A DNA stretch of 59,365 nt, taken from contig PLTD01000022.1 of NCBI GenBank assembly GCA_003165335.1, forward strand, positions 1 through 59,365, given 5' to 3'. Positions within the stretch are counted from its first letter, which is position 1; every line of letters starts with the position of its first letter. Made by a program: the position numbers and the translations under genes. Below are positions 24,288-33,690 of this stretch, one piece after another. The notes under the pieces were generated by a model. The model worked only from the letters and a program-made list of their open reading frames with translations, had not been told where the DNA came from and made no database searches. This stretch comes from Rhodospirillales bacterium. Lineage in GTDB: Bacteria; Pseudomonadota; Alphaproteobacteria; BOG-932; Roseiterribacteraceae.

Positions 24288-25652
24288 CTAATACGCGAAC
24301 TCTTCGAACACCGGGTCGAGCGAGCCCTGCCACCGGTCGTTATAGAGCTTCAGCATAACGTCGGCCTGGGTCATGCCGGCCTCCACGATGCGGTCGAGGG
24401 GATCGAGGAATATACCCTCGTCGGCGCCGTCGGTATTCAGCCGCGCTCGCACTTTGAGCCCGGCGCGTGAAACAGCGAGCAGGTCGCGGGCTACATCCTG
24501 TACCGTGCGTCCGGCAATTTTTGCCGCCAAGGCGTCGCGTGGCACGGCCGCCTTCAATTCGGCCCTGTCCTGCTCGGTCCAGCCTTTTACCAGATCCCAG
24601 GCGGCATCGAGCGCACCCTTGTCGTAGAGCAGGCCGGTCCAGAAAGCGGGCAGCGCGTCGATATGGCTGGCAGGGCCGCCGTCGCCGCCGCGCATTTCTA
24701 GATATTTCTTGAGACGGACCTCGGGGAAGATCGTCGTCAGATGATCGGCCCAATCGCTCATCGTCGGCATTTCGCCGGGCAGACCCGGCAGTTTCCCGGC
24801 GATGAAGTCGCGGAACGATTGGCCGGAGACGTCGATATAGCCGCCGTCGCGCAGAACGAAATACATCGGCACGTCCAGCGCATAATCGACATAGCGCTCG
24901 AAGCCAAAACCGTCCTCGAAGACGAAAGGCAGGTCGCCGGTGCGGTCTGGGTCGACATCCGTCCAGACCTGGGCGCGGCGGCTCTTGAAGCCGCTGGGCT
25001 TGCCCTCCTTGAAGGGCGAACTGGCGAACAAGGCGGTCGCGATCGGCTGGAGCGCTAGCGAAACCCGGAATTTCTTGGCCATGCAGACTTCGGATTCGAA
25101 GTCGAGATTGGCCTGGATAGTGCAAGTGCGCAGCATCATGTCATGCCCCTCGCCGCCCCGCTTGGGCATATAGGCGCGCATGATCGCGTAGCGACCCTTA
25201 GGCATCCATTGGGCCTTTTCGCGGGTCAGCGTCGGGTGAAAACCCAGCCCCAGAGCACCGATGCCCAGCGGGCCGGCAATCTCCGCGACCTGGGCCAGGT
25301 GCGTCGCGGTCTCGGCCGCCGTTTCATGGATGGAATCCAGCGGCGCGCCGGACAGTTCGAACTGTCCGCCCGGCTCCAGCGAGATATTGGCAAGGCCCTG
25401 GGTCAACCCGATCAGCGTTTCGCCCTCATGGACGCCTTTCCAGCCGAACCGCATCAGCCCTTCCAGCAAGGCCCGTACGCCGTCGTCCCCGCCATAGGCG
25501 ATCGGCCCGCGTCCGGCTTTGCGGAACAGGAATTTCTCGTGTTCGGTCCCAACCCGCCATTCGGACGCGGGTTTGCAACCGCTTTCCAAATAGGCGGCAA
25601 GCTGCCGTCTATCGGAAACGATTTCGTTGCCCGCGTTGGAAGCTACAGACAT
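24288..25652 (-). CDS. gshA: Glutamate-cysteine ligase (plant/alphaproteobacterial type)
   Basis: A 454-aa enzyme of the GCS2 family making gamma-glutamylcysteine, the first step of glutathione synthesis. Visible blocks are GTEHEKFLFR (37-46), LIGLTQGLANISLEPGGQFELSGAPLDSIHETA (about 80-115), YMPKRGGEGHDMMLRTCTIQANLDF, and EMRGGDGGPASHIDALPAFW. The length is normal for the plant-like group and the protein is cytoplasmic. It follows rsmE on the same strand after 21 bp, a pairing found in many alphaproteobacteria. Confidence 0.95.
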   Translation of the reverse strand: MSVASNAGNEIVSDRRQLAAYLESGCKPASEWRVGTEHEKFLFRKAGRGPIAYGGDDGVRALLEGLMRFGWKGVHEGETLIGLTQGLANISLEPGGQFELSGAPLDSIHETAAETATHLAQVAEIAGPLGIGALGLGFHPTLTREKAQWMPKGRYAIMRAYMPKRGGEGHDMMLRTCTIQANLDFESEVCMAKKFRVSLALQPIATALFASSPFKEGKPSGFKSRRAQVWTDVDPDRTGDLPFVFEDGFGFERYVDYALDVPMYFVLRDGGYIDVSGQSFRDFIAGKLPGLPGEMPTMSDWADHLTTIFPEVRLKKYLEMRGGDGGPASHIDALPAFWTGLLYDKGALDAAWDLVKGWTEQDRAELKAAVPRDALAAKIAGRTVQDVARDLLAVSRAGLKVRARLNTDGADEGIFLDPLDRIVEAGMTQADVMLKLYNDRWQGSLDPVFEEFAY

Positions 25653-25673
25653 CGATCGCCTCAGAGACTGGAC

Positions 25674-26438
25674 CTAGGACACGAATTCATTACGGAACGG
25701 CGGACGGGAATCCGCCCCCGCGCCATCGCCTGCCAATGCCTGCCAACAGGCAAGGGCGACGACCGCCGCGGTTTCGGCCCGGAGCAACCGGGGACCGAGA
25801 CCGACGGCGACAACAAACGGAAGTTTGCGCAAGGCGTCAAGCTCGCTGGCTGCAAAGCCGCCCTCCGGCCCGATCAGGAAGCCCGCGGGCCTACCCCGAT
25901 GGGCCAGCACCGCATCGGCGATCGGCAGCGCCGCACCGGCCTCCGCGCATACGAACAAGGTCCGCTCGCGCGGCCATTCCTGCAGCATTTTCTCGAGCTG
26001 AAGCGCATTGCGAACGACCGGCACGTCAAGCCGTTCGGTCTGTTCCGCCGCCTCGATCGCGATATTGGTCAGCCGTTCGACATTCACCCGCGCAGGTTCG
26101 GCGCGGCGCGTCATCACCGGCCACAGCAGCGAAACGCCGAGCTCGGTCGCCTTTTCGGCGATGAAATCAGTTCGCGCGCGCTTCACCGGGGCAAAGGCGA
26201 GCCACAGGTCCGGACTCGCCGCCTGCGGCCTTCGCTGCATGTCGAGAGCGATCTCGGCCGTGTTGCGGCCGAGGCTGTGCACCCGGCCCAGCCACTCGCC
26301 GTCTCGGCCGTTGAACAGCCCGACCTCGTCGCCCAGCGATCGGCGCATGACATTTTTGATATAATGCGTGCGGTCTCCGTCGAGCGCGACACGCCGACCG
26401 GGTTCAAGATCATCCACAACGAATAGCCGAGGTATCAT
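25674..26438 (-). CDS. rsmE: 16S rRNA (uracil-1498-N3)-methyltransferase
   Basis: A 254-aa SPOUT methyltransferase: N-terminal PUA-like domain (MIPRLFVVDD, HYIKNVMRRSLGDEV) and the knotted C-terminal domain with LIGPEGGFAASELDAL and VVAVGLGPRLLRAETAAVVAL. It modifies U1498 of 16S rRNA. Start 26438 was chosen over a frame 20 codons longer because the family begins at MIPRLF. It is divergent from ubiA and probably co-transcribed with gshA. Confidence 0.95.
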   Translation of the reverse strand: MIPRLFVVDDLEPGRRVALDGDRTHYIKNVMRRSLGDEVGLFNGRDGEWLGRVHSLGRNTAEIALDMQRRPQAASPDLWLAFAPVKRARTDFIAEKATELGVSLLWPVMTRRAEPARVNVERLTNIAIEAAEQTERLDVPVVRNALQLEKMLQEWPRERTLFVCAEAGAALPIADAVLAHRGRPAGFLIGPEGGFAASELDALRKLPFVVAVGLGPRLLRAETAAVVALACWQALAGDGAGADSRPPFRNEFVS

Positions 26439-26545
26439 GATGCGCTCTATAATCGCTCTGCCGCCGACAGGCCATAGTTCGATCTGATTGCCCCGCAATC
26501 CCAGGAAGCATAGCTAGCCATTCCCTTAGCCCCTATGATCGCTCC

Positions 26546-27469
26546 ATGACCGACATCTCCAACACTCCCCATACCGATATGGTCCAGGACAGCTGGATCG
26601 ACCGGCGAATGCCGGGCTGGACCCGGCCCTATTTCAAGCTTGCGCGGCTGGACCGGCCGACGGGCATCTGGCTGCTGTTGCTGCCCTGCTGGTGGGCGAT
26701 TGCGCTGGCCAGCCCAACCGCGGCAACCGGCATCGGTATGACCGTACTGTTCACCATCGGCGCGGTCGTGATGCGCAGCGCAGGCTGCACGGTGAACGAT
26801 ATTATCGACCGCAAGATCGACGCGCAGGTCGAACGCACCCGCGGCCGTCCCCTGCCCTCGGGCCAGATCGGCGTCTTCGGCGCATCGATCTTCCTCATAC
26901 TCCTCCTGCTGCTCGGGCTGGGTGTTCTGATCCAACTTAACCACCTGACGATGATTTTAGGCGTGGCGTCCCTGCTTCTCGTCGGCGTCTATCCGCTGAT
27001 GAAGCGACTGACCTGGTGGCCGCAGGCCTTCCTGGGGCTTACCTTCAACTGGGGCGCCATAATGGGCTGGTCCGCCTCTACCGACCGGGTCGGCATCGGC
27101 GCGCTGCTACTCTATGCCGCCGGCTTCTGCTGGACCATGATCTATGACACGATTTACGCCCATCAGGACGCCCGAGACGACGAAACGGCTGGGGTCAAGT
27201 CGACGGCGCTGTGGTTCGGCACCTTCAGCCGCCTGTGGCTGATCGGTTTCGCCGTCGTCATGCTGGCTTTGATCGAACTGGCCGGCGATGTCGCCGGATT
27301 GGGCCCGATATTCCAATATATGTTGATTCCGATAATCGCTCACCTAGCCTGGCTGGTGCTACTGTGGAAGATCGACGATCCGCGCGATTGCCTGCGCCGG
27401 TTTCAGGCAAGCCGCTGGACAGGACTCTTGGTTGTCGCCGCCTTCGTGCTGGGGCGCATCTTCCGTTGA
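26546..27469 (+). CDS. ubiA: 4-hydroxybenzoate polyprenyltransferase
   Basis: A 307-aa integral membrane prenyltransferase of ubiquinone synthesis. Two Asp-rich motifs bind the prenyl diphosphate: NDIIDRKIDAQVERTRGRPLPSG and YDTIYAHQDARDDETAGVKSTA. Eight or nine helices are visible. It transfers the polyprenyl chain to 4-hydroxybenzoate in the inner membrane. Its stop codon overlaps the TTG start of the next methyltransferase gene (TTGA), so the two are coupled. A later UbiH-type gene in the window serves the same pathway. Confidence 0.96.
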   Translation: MTDISNTPHTDMVQDSWIDRRMPGWTRPYFKLARLDRPTGIWLLLLPCWWAIALASPTAATGIGMTVLFTIGAVVMRSAGCTVNDIIDRKIDAQVERTRGRPLPSGQIGVFGASIFLILLLLLGLGVLIQLNHLTMILGVASLLLVGVYPLMKRLTWWPQAFLGLTFNWGAIMGWSASTDRVGIGALLLYAAGFCWTMIYDTIYAHQDARDDETAGVKSTALWFGTFSRLWLIGFAVVMLALIELAGDVAGLGPIFQYMLIPIIAHLAWLVLLWKIDDPRDCLRRFQASRWTGLLVVAAFVLGRIFR

Positions 27470-28125
27470 CCGACCGCCATGCCAGGTTCGTCCGCGACAA
27501 CACGGTCACTGTGGCCGCATCCCTGGTTCCGGAAATTACCCTCCATCTCGCCTCAGAAGTGACGCCCCTGTGGCACGCGACCGAAGCGGCGCTCGAAAAA
27601 GAGGGATTGCCGCCGCCCTATTGGGCCTTCGCCTGGCCGGGCGGCCAGACATTCGCCCGGCTGCTGCTGGACCGGCCGGAATTGGTGCGGGGCCGCACGG
27701 TGCTGGATTTCGCGGCCGGCTGCGGGATCGCGGCCATCGCCGCAGTCAAATCAGGCGCGGTTCGGGTGACCGCCTGCGACATCGATTCTTTTGCAACCGC
27801 CGCCATCGGCCTCAATGCCGCACTTAACGATGTCGCACTCGATATCACCGACAGCGATCTCCTGGCCGCGCCCCCCGCATCCTGGGATCTGATTCTGGCC
27901 GGGGACGTGTGTTATGAGCGGCCGATGGCCGAACGGACGCTCGTATGGCTCAATCAGGCAGTCGCCCATGGCGCCGAGGTACTGATCGCCGACCCCGGCC
28001 GCGCCTATCTGCCCAAAGGCGGCCTGCTCGAGATCGGCCGCTACGATGTTCCGACCTCGCTCGACCTCGAAAATCGCAAGATCATGACCACTGTCATATA
28101 TCGGTACACGCCGACACTCTGCTAA
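27466..28125 (+). CDS. METTL20/ETF-beta lysine methyltransferase-like protein (COG3897)
   Basis: A 219-aa class I methyltransferase with TTG start in the TTGA overlap with ubiA. The PYWAFAWPGGQTFARLLLD segment before the SAM motif VLDFAAGCGIAAIAA, and the DVCYE post-motif, characterise the ETF-beta-lysine methyltransferase-like group, once annotated as nicotinamide N-methylases. By family it may methylate the beta subunit of electron transfer flavoprotein. A longer frame exists upstream but lies inside ubiA in another frame, so TTG 27466 is preferred. Confidence 0.8.
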   Translation: MTDRHARFVRDNTVTVAASLVPEITLHLASEVTPLWHATEAALEKEGLPPPYWAFAWPGGQTFARLLLDRPELVRGRTVLDFAAGCGIAAIAAVKSGAVRVTACDIDSFATAAIGLNAALNDVALDITDSDLLAAPPASWDLILAGDVCYERPMAERTLVWLNQAVAHGAEVLIADPGRAYLPKGGLLEIGRYDVPTSLDLENRKIMTTVIYRYTPTLC

Positions 28126-28161
28126 AGCCCAGCCCTGCCCTCTCAGGAAATCCGCATCAGC

Positions 28162-29499
28162 ATGACCACCGATCTGCTCTCGCTTCTCGACGATACGATC
28201 CGCCGCGCCATCAAAGGCGGCGCCGACGCCGCCGATGCCCTGGCCTATGACAGCCAGTCGCTCAGCATCGCCCGCCGGCTGGACAAGCCCGAACGGCTCG
28301 AGCGCTCGGAATCGCGCGATCTCGGCCTGCGGGTATTCGTCGGGCAGCGTCAGGCTATGGTCTCCACCAGCGAGCGCACACCACAAGCCCTGGCCGAACT
28401 GGTCGAACGCGCGGTGGCAATGGCCCGAGTCGTGCCGCAGGACCCCTATTGCGGCCTCGCCGATCCGTCTCAACTGGCGCGCAATTGGGGCGATTTCGAC
28501 ATGGCCGACCCGGTCGAGCCGTCGGTCGACGCGATGATCGCCCAGGCTGCCGAAGCTGAAGCCGCAGCGGTTGCCGTCAAAGGCGTCACCAATTCCGAGG
28601 GCGCCGAGGCCGGCTGGGGCCGCAGCGACATCGCGCTCGTCGCATCAAACGGCTTTGCCGCATCTTATGCCCGCACCAGCCACAGCCTTTCGGTTTCGGT
28701 CCTCGCCGGCGAGGGCGCGGGTATGGAGCGCGATTACGACTTCACATCCGCGGTTCATGCCGAAGACCTCAAAGGCGCGGCTGAAATCGGCCGCTCCGCG
28801 GGCGAGAGGGCGGTGCGGCGGCTGAACCCGCGTAAAGGCACGACAGCGACCCTGCCGATCATATTCGATCCGCGCGTTTCCAACGGCTTCATCAGCGGAC
28901 TGGCCGGCGCGATTTCCGGGCCGTCCGTCGCCCGCGGCACCTCGTTTCTCAGAGACAAGATGGGCGCGCAACTTTTCGCTGCGGGCATCTCGATCGTGGA
29001 CGACCCCTTCCTGGTGCGCGGCCTGCGCTCGCGTCCCTTCGACGGCGAAGGCGTCGCTCCGCAGCGCCGCGCGATTATCGAAGACGGCAGACTGACCACT
29101 TGGTTTCTCGACCTGCGTTCGGCGCGCCAGCTCGGTCTTACCACGACAGGTCATGCGGCGCGGGGCACCGGCGGACCGCCCTCGCCATCGCCCAGCAACC
29201 TGGCACTCATGCCCGGCCGTCAGACGCCGGCCGAACTGATCGGCGAGATCGAAAACGGCTTTTATGTCACGGAAATGATGGGCATGGGGCTGAACGGCGT
29301 GACGGGAGACTACAGCCGCGGCGCAGCCGGCTTCTGGATCGAAAACGGGCAATTGACCTACCCGGTCAGCGAGATGACCGTCGCAGGCAATCTGAAGGAC
29401 TTGTTCCCGCGCCTGACCCCGGCTAACGACCTGATCCGTCGCTATGGAATCGACGCGCCGACAATCCGCATCGACGGCATGACTGTGGCCGGCCGCTAA
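28162..29499 (+). CDS. pmbA: TldD/PmbA family protein, metalloprotease-like
   Basis: A 445-aa protein. Family blocks include RRLDKPERLERSESRDLGLRVFVGQRQA, LPIIFDPRVSNGFI, and the C-terminal GVTGDYSRGAAGFWIENGQLTYPVSEMTVAGNLKDLF. PmbA (TldE) pairs with TldD to form a protease that acts on peptide-derived natural products and the CcdA antitoxin. No tldD is nearby. PmbA itself lacks the HExxxH zinc site, as here. In alphaproteobacteria it commonly lies upstream of waaA-lpxK, as in this window. Confidence 0.93.
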   Translation: MTTDLLSLLDDTIRRAIKGGADAADALAYDSQSLSIARRLDKPERLERSESRDLGLRVFVGQRQAMVSTSERTPQALAELVERAVAMARVVPQDPYCGLADPSQLARNWGDFDMADPVEPSVDAMIAQAAEAEAAAVAVKGVTNSEGAEAGWGRSDIALVASNGFAASYARTSHSLSVSVLAGEGAGMERDYDFTSAVHAEDLKGAAEIGRSAGERAVRRLNPRKGTTATLPIIFDPRVSNGFISGLAGAISGPSVARGTSFLRDKMGAQLFAAGISIVDDPFLVRGLRSRPFDGEGVAPQRRAIIEDGRLTTWFLDLRSARQLGLTTTGHAARGTGGPPSPSPSNLALMPGRQTPAELIGEIENGFYVTEMMGMGLNGVTGDYSRGAAGFWIENGQLTYPVSEMTVAGNLKDLFPRLTPANDLIRRYGIDAPTIRIDGMTVAGR

Positions 29500-29604
29500 A
29501 CTCAGTACGGGCGATTTATCGCATCTGCCCTGCCTTTCAGGCCTAGCCAATTTGCGAGTCGTTTCTGTATACCCCAGCGCGATTGTAGTGCCCGGAGGAA
29601 GCAG

Positions 29605-30396
29605 ATGCTTGGTGAGACCGAGGGTGCGCGGCGTTACAGAACGATCTGGCTGTCGGACATCCATCTCGGCACCAAAGGGTGTCAGGCGGAACTTCTGCTG
29701 GAGTTCCTGCGCGAAACAGAATCCGAAAATCTTTTTCTCGTCGGCGACATCGTCGACGGATGGCGTCTGACCAAGGCCTGGTACTGGCCCCAGGCCCATA
29801 ACGACGTGGTGCAGAAAGTGCTGAGAAAGGCGCGAAAGGGCACCAAGGTCACCTATATTCCGGGCAATCACGACGAAGGCTTCCGCCAATATTGCGGAAT
29901 GGACTTCGGCGAAAACATTCTGGTTTCCGACGACGTCATCCACACAATGAAGGATGGGCGGCGCTTTTTGATCACCCACGGCGATAAATTCGACGCGGTG
30001 ATGAATTATGCCAGGTGGCTCGCAAAGCTTGGCGACTATGCCTACTCGATAGCGATCATGATCAACGTCTGGTTCAATCTCATCCGCCGCAAGCTGGACC
30101 TGCCTTATTGGTCGCTGTCCGCCTATCTGAAGCACAAGGTGAAAAACGCGGTCGAGTTTATCGGCGCCTATGAGACCGTGCTCGCCGACGAGGCGCGCCG
30201 GCACAATGTCCAGGGCGTTATCTGCGGCCATATCCACCACGCCCAGATGCGCGATATCAACGGCATCACCTATTGCAACGACGGCGATTGGGTCGAAAGC
30301 TGCACGGCCCTTGTCGAGCACGAAAACGGGGAACTGGAAATATTGAACTGGTCGGTTCTGCGACTCGAACAATCACTTGATCGCGCCGCTGCCTGA
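29605..30396 (+). CDS. LpxH-like UDP-2,3-diacylglucosamine diphosphatase/metallophosphatase
   Basis: A 263-aa calcineurin-type phosphoesterase. The five metal motifs are present: SDIHLG, GDIVDGW, GNHDE, THGDKFD and GHIHHA. The COG2908 pattern is that of the LpxH-like group that cleaves UDP-diacylglucosamine in lipid A synthesis, although some alphaproteobacterial members may act on other lipids. A GGAGGAAGC ribosome-binding site precedes the ATG. It begins a five-gene envelope operon with a glycosyltransferase, waaA, lpxK and an acyltransferase. Confidence 0.88.
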   Translation: MLGETEGARRYRTIWLSDIHLGTKGCQAELLLEFLRETESENLFLVGDIVDGWRLTKAWYWPQAHNDVVQKVLRKARKGTKVTYIPGNHDEGFRQYCGMDFGENILVSDDVIHTMKDGRRFLITHGDKFDAVMNYARWLAKLGDYAYSIAIMINVWFNLIRRKLDLPYWSLSAYLKHKVKNAVEFIGAYETVLADEARRHNVQGVICGHIHHAQMRDINGITYCNDGDWVESCTALVEHENGELEILNWSVLRLEQSLDRAAA

Positions 30397-30411
30397 TCTA
30401 CGGCAACATAA

Positions 30412-31416
30412 TTGAGAATCCTGTTCATTACGGATGCCTGGCATCCGCAAATCAACGGCGTCGTCCGCACGCTGAGTACGACCGGCCGCGAATTGGAGAA
30501 GATGGGCCATACTGTCGCCTTTATCGGGCCCGACCAGTTCGCGACCATGGCTCTGCCGGGTTATAAGGAGATCAGGATAGCCCTGATGCCTCGGCGAAAG
30601 CTGGAGCGATTGATCGCCGAGTTTCAACCTCAGGCCATCCATATTGCCACCGAAGGCCCTCTTGGCTGGGCCGGCCGCGCCATTTGCCGCCGCAAAGCCT
30701 ATATGTTTACGACCTCCTACCACACCTGTTTTCCGGAATATCTGTCCGAACGCCTGCCGATACCGCAGTGGCTGTCCTATGCCGTGCTGCGCCGATTTCA
30801 CAGTGCCTCCTCCGCCGTCATGGTCGCGACGCCCACCTTGGCCCGCATGCTGACCGAACGCGGCTTCAAGAACCTGAAACGCTGGACGCGTGGCGTCGAT
30901 ACCGATTTATTTCGGCCGCGCTCGAAAGATTTTCTGGACGCGCCGCGGCCGATTTCGATCTGCGTGGGCCGCGTGTCGGTGGAGAAGAATATCGAGGCAT
31001 TCCTGTCACTCGACCTGCCCGGCACCAAATATGTCGTTGGCGGCGGACCGATGCTTGCAAGCCTGAAACGCCGCTACCCCGAGGTGCGATTTGCCGGTCC
31101 GCGAGACGGCGAAGAGCTTGCATCTTATTTCGCGGCAGCAGATGTCTTCGTTTTCCCGTCGCGAACCGATACGTTCGGCCTCGTAATGCTGGAGGCGCTG
31201 GCGTCGGGCATACCTGTCGCGGCCTTTCCAGTACAGGGACCGCTCGACGTGATCGGCGGCCATGATATCGGGGTTTTGGATGATGATCTGGGCAGCGCTG
31301 TCGGAAGGGCACTCAAAATCGACCCGGCGCGATGTCGCGACTTCGCTCTCGAACATTCCTGGCAGGCCGCTGCGAGTCAGTTCCTGAACAATGTCCAGCC
31401 CTGTGCCCAAGACTGA
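30412..31416 (+). CDS. GT4-family glycosyltransferase
   Basis: A 334-aa GT-B glycosyltransferase with a TTG start (LRILFITDAWHPQINGVVRTL, typical of the family). The donor-binding C-terminal half contains ICVGRVSVEKNIEAFL, VGGGP and the E(x7)E region SRTDTFGLVMLEALASGIPVAA. It resembles the mannosyl/glycosyltransferases of MgtA/PimB type that act on glycerolipids or lipid-linked glucuronate. The gene lies between the LpxH-like phosphatase and waaA (26-bp overlap), so a role in glycolipid or core-sugar synthesis is inferred. Confidence 0.9.
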   Translation: MRILFITDAWHPQINGVVRTLSTTGRELEKMGHTVAFIGPDQFATMALPGYKEIRIALMPRRKLERLIAEFQPQAIHIATEGPLGWAGRAICRRKAYMFTTSYHTCFPEYLSERLPIPQWLSYAVLRRFHSASSAVMVATPTLARMLTERGFKNLKRWTRGVDTDLFRPRSKDFLDAPRPISICVGRVSVEKNIEAFLSLDLPGTKYVVGGGPMLASLKRRYPEVRFAGPRDGEELASYFAAADVFVFPSRTDTFGLVMLEALASGIPVAAFPVQGPLDVIGGHDIGVLDDDLGSAVGRALKIDPARCRDFALEHSWQAAASQFLNNVQPCAQD

Positions 31417-32719
31417 GTCTGAGCAGCGTTCGATTCTGCTGATCACCTATAAAGCGCTGCTCGAAGCTGGCGGTCCGCTGCTCGAGTTCTATCTCCGCCG
31501 CCGTCTGCGCGCCGGACGGGAAGATGCTTTGCGATTTGCCGAACGGCACGGCGTACCCTCCATTGCGCGGCCCGCTGGATTCCTGATTTGGTTCCATGCC
31601 GCAAGCGTCGGAGAATCGATGTCGATGCTGCGGCTGGTCGATCGCCTTCTGGCGGAACGACACGATCTCAGCATTCTGGTTACCACCGGAACCGTCACCT
31701 CCGCAGCGATGGTCGCCGACCGCTTGGGCAATCAGGTCATACACCAATATATCCCGGTCGATCGGCCCAGTTGGGTCGATCGATTTCTGGAACACTGGCA
31801 TCCCGACTGCGCCATTTGGATCGAATCGGAGATATGGCCCAATCTCCTGAACGGCATCGCCACGCGGCGGATTCCCGCCGCACTGGTCAATGCGAGGATG
31901 TCGGCGCGGTCGCATGCACGCTGGTCGCTGGCCCCCAAGACCATCCGTCGGCTGCTGTCGACATTCGATCTCTGTCTGGCACAGACCGAGGAAGAAGCGG
32001 TCCGGCTCGGCGCACTGGGCGCCCGCGACGTGCGCTATGTCGGTCACCTGAAATTCGCTGCCGAACCCTTGCCTGCCGGCGCGGAGGCGCTTGACGAGCT
32101 GAAATCGGCAATTGGCAATCGGCCGCTTTGGGTCCTTGCCTCCTCGCACGAGGGCGAGGAAGAAATCGCGATCGAGGCGCATCTGCGCCTGGCCGCACGT
32201 TTCCCTGACCTGCTGACGGTTATCGTTCCACGCCACACCAAGCGGGGCGGCTCAATAGCGGATCGTGCACGCGAAGCCGATCTGACAGTATCTCTGCGTT
32301 CAGGTGGCCTTCCGCCGAATATGAAAGATTCCATATATATCGCTGATAGTATGGGAGAACTTGGTCTTTGGTATCGACTAACCGGGATCGCCTGCATCGG
32401 CGGGTCGCTGGTTCCGGTCGGTGGGCATAATCCGATCGAGGCGGCTCAACTGGGGTGCGCGCTGATCTACGGACCGCATATGTATAGCGTACCGGGTGTA
32501 GCCGCAGAGCTGCAGGCCGAACATGCCGCTATCGTCGTCACCGATGCGCAATCTCTCGCTGAAACGATCGGCCGGTTGCTTGAGGACAGGCCCGAGGCTT
32601 TGGCCATGGCGGCAGCGGCACGCGGCATCGCGGAGCGCAATCGGCATGTCCTGGATCGCGCCTTCTTGGCACTGGACCCGCTGATAGACCGCGCGGCTCG
32701 CGACCGGGCCGGAAAATGA
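31391..32719 (+). CDS. waaA: 3-deoxy-D-manno-octulosonic acid (Kdo) transferase
   Basis: A 442-aa GT-B enzyme that adds Kdo from CMP-Kdo to lipid IVA at the inner membrane. It shows an N-terminal segment with the catalytic GGPLLEFYLRRR, WFHAASVGE, TGTVTS, IWIESEIWPNLL, NARMSARS, and the C-terminal GGSLVPVGGHNPIEAA. All are standard WaaA motifs. Its start overlaps the end of the GT4 gene and its end overlaps lpxK by 4 bp. Presence of this gene shows that lipid A/Kdo synthesis is kept. Confidence 0.95.
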   Translation: MSSPVPKTESEQRSILLITYKALLEAGGPLLEFYLRRRLRAGREDALRFAERHGVPSIARPAGFLIWFHAASVGESMSMLRLVDRLLAERHDLSILVTTGTVTSAAMVADRLGNQVIHQYIPVDRPSWVDRFLEHWHPDCAIWIESEIWPNLLNGIATRRIPAALVNARMSARSHARWSLAPKTIRRLLSTFDLCLAQTEEEAVRLGALGARDVRYVGHLKFAAEPLPAGAEALDELKSAIGNRPLWVLASSHEGEEEIAIEAHLRLAARFPDLLTVIVPRHTKRGGSIADRAREADLTVSLRSGGLPPNMKDSIYIADSMGELGLWYRLTGIACIGGSLVPVGGHNPIEAAQLGCALIYGPHMYSVPGVAAELQAEHAAIVVTDAQSLAETIGRLLEDRPEALAMAAAARGIAERNRHVLDRAFLALDPLIDRAARDRAGK

Positions 32720-33690
32720 ATTCTCCCGCATTTTGGAACAGCCGAACGGCGCTGACCGGACGCCTCCTGGCCCCTTTAGGCTGGATCTATGCTGGAACGA
32801 CCGCTTGGCGGCTGGCCCATAGCCGCCCCTGGCAAGCCCCGGTGCCGGTGATTTGCGTCGGAAATCTGACCGCGGGAGGCTCGGGCAAAACCCCCGTCGT
32901 CCGCGATCTTGGCATACGGCTCCAGGAGCTTGGCCTGAAGCCGGGCATTCTCTCACGCGGCTATGGCGGAGCCGAGCGCGGCCCGCTCAAGATCGATCCG
33001 GGTCGCCACAATGCAGCCCAGGTCGGAGACGAGCCGCTTATGCTGGCGCGCGACATTCCCTGCTGGATCGCCGCCGACCGGGCTGACGGCGCGCGCGCTA
33101 TGATCGCCGATGGTGTCGGGGTCATCGTGATGGATGATGGGTTGCAAAACCCCACGCTGGTCCAGGATTTGAAATTGGTCGTGGTGGATGGCGAAGTCGG
33201 GTTCGGCAACGGCCGCGCTATCCCCGCCGGCCCGCTGCGCGAAACGCTCCAAAGCGGCATCGCGCGAGCCGACGCGCTGATCGTCGTCGGTCGGGATAAG
33301 CAAAATCTGACTGGAACTTACTCTAATAATTTAAATGTCTTACATGCAGATACTGAGCTCATTTCTGAAGGCGATCTGCCGTTGGGCCGCCTCGTTGCAT
33401 TCGCCGGCATCGGACGGCCGGATAAATTCCGGGCGAGCCTGATCGCGAAGAACGCAGAGATTGCCGCCTTCCATGAATTCGCGGACCACCACCCCTATAG
33501 CGAGAATGAACTTGCGGCCCTATCCGAAGAAGCCGCAGCACTGCGAGCCCGGCTGGTCACCACAGAAAAGGACTGGGTTCGCCTGAACTCTACATGGCGC
33601 CGTAAAATCAGTCAGATAGAGATTCTTCTTTCATGGGATAATGAAGATGCTCTGTCATCCCTGCTGAACAGGGTTATGCGCCATGACTGA
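32716..33690 (+). CDS. lpxK: Tetraacyldisaccharide 4'-kinase
   Basis: A 324-aa membrane-associated P-loop kinase that phosphorylates the 4' position of the lipid A precursor. The N-terminal helix is followed by the Walker A motif VGNLTAGGSGKTPVV, SRGYGG, VGDEPLMLAR, and VIVMDDGLQNP. It is coupled to waaA by an ATGA overlap and to the acyltransferase by an 8-bp overlap. Confidence 0.95.
   Translation: MNSPAFWNSRTALTGRLLAPLGWIYAGTTAWRLAHSRPWQAPVPVICVGNLTAGGSGKTPVVRDLGIRLQELGLKPGILSRGYGGAERGPLKIDPGRHNAAQVGDEPLMLARDIPCWIAADRADGARAMIADGVGVIVMDDGLQNPTLVQDLKLVVVDGEVGFGNGRAIPAGPLRETLQSGIARADALIVVGRDKQNLTGTYSNNLNVLHADTELISEGDLPLGRLVAFAGIGRPDKFRASLIAKNAEIAAFHEFADHHPYSENELAALSEEAAALRARLVTTEKDWVRLNSTWRRKISQIEILLSWDNEDALSSLLNRVMRHD

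Noticed and set aside
28645-30372. 575-codon minus-strand open frame
   Set aside because: It is antisense to pmbA and the LpxH-like gene, both with clear motifs. Long antisense frames are expected in GC-rich DNA.
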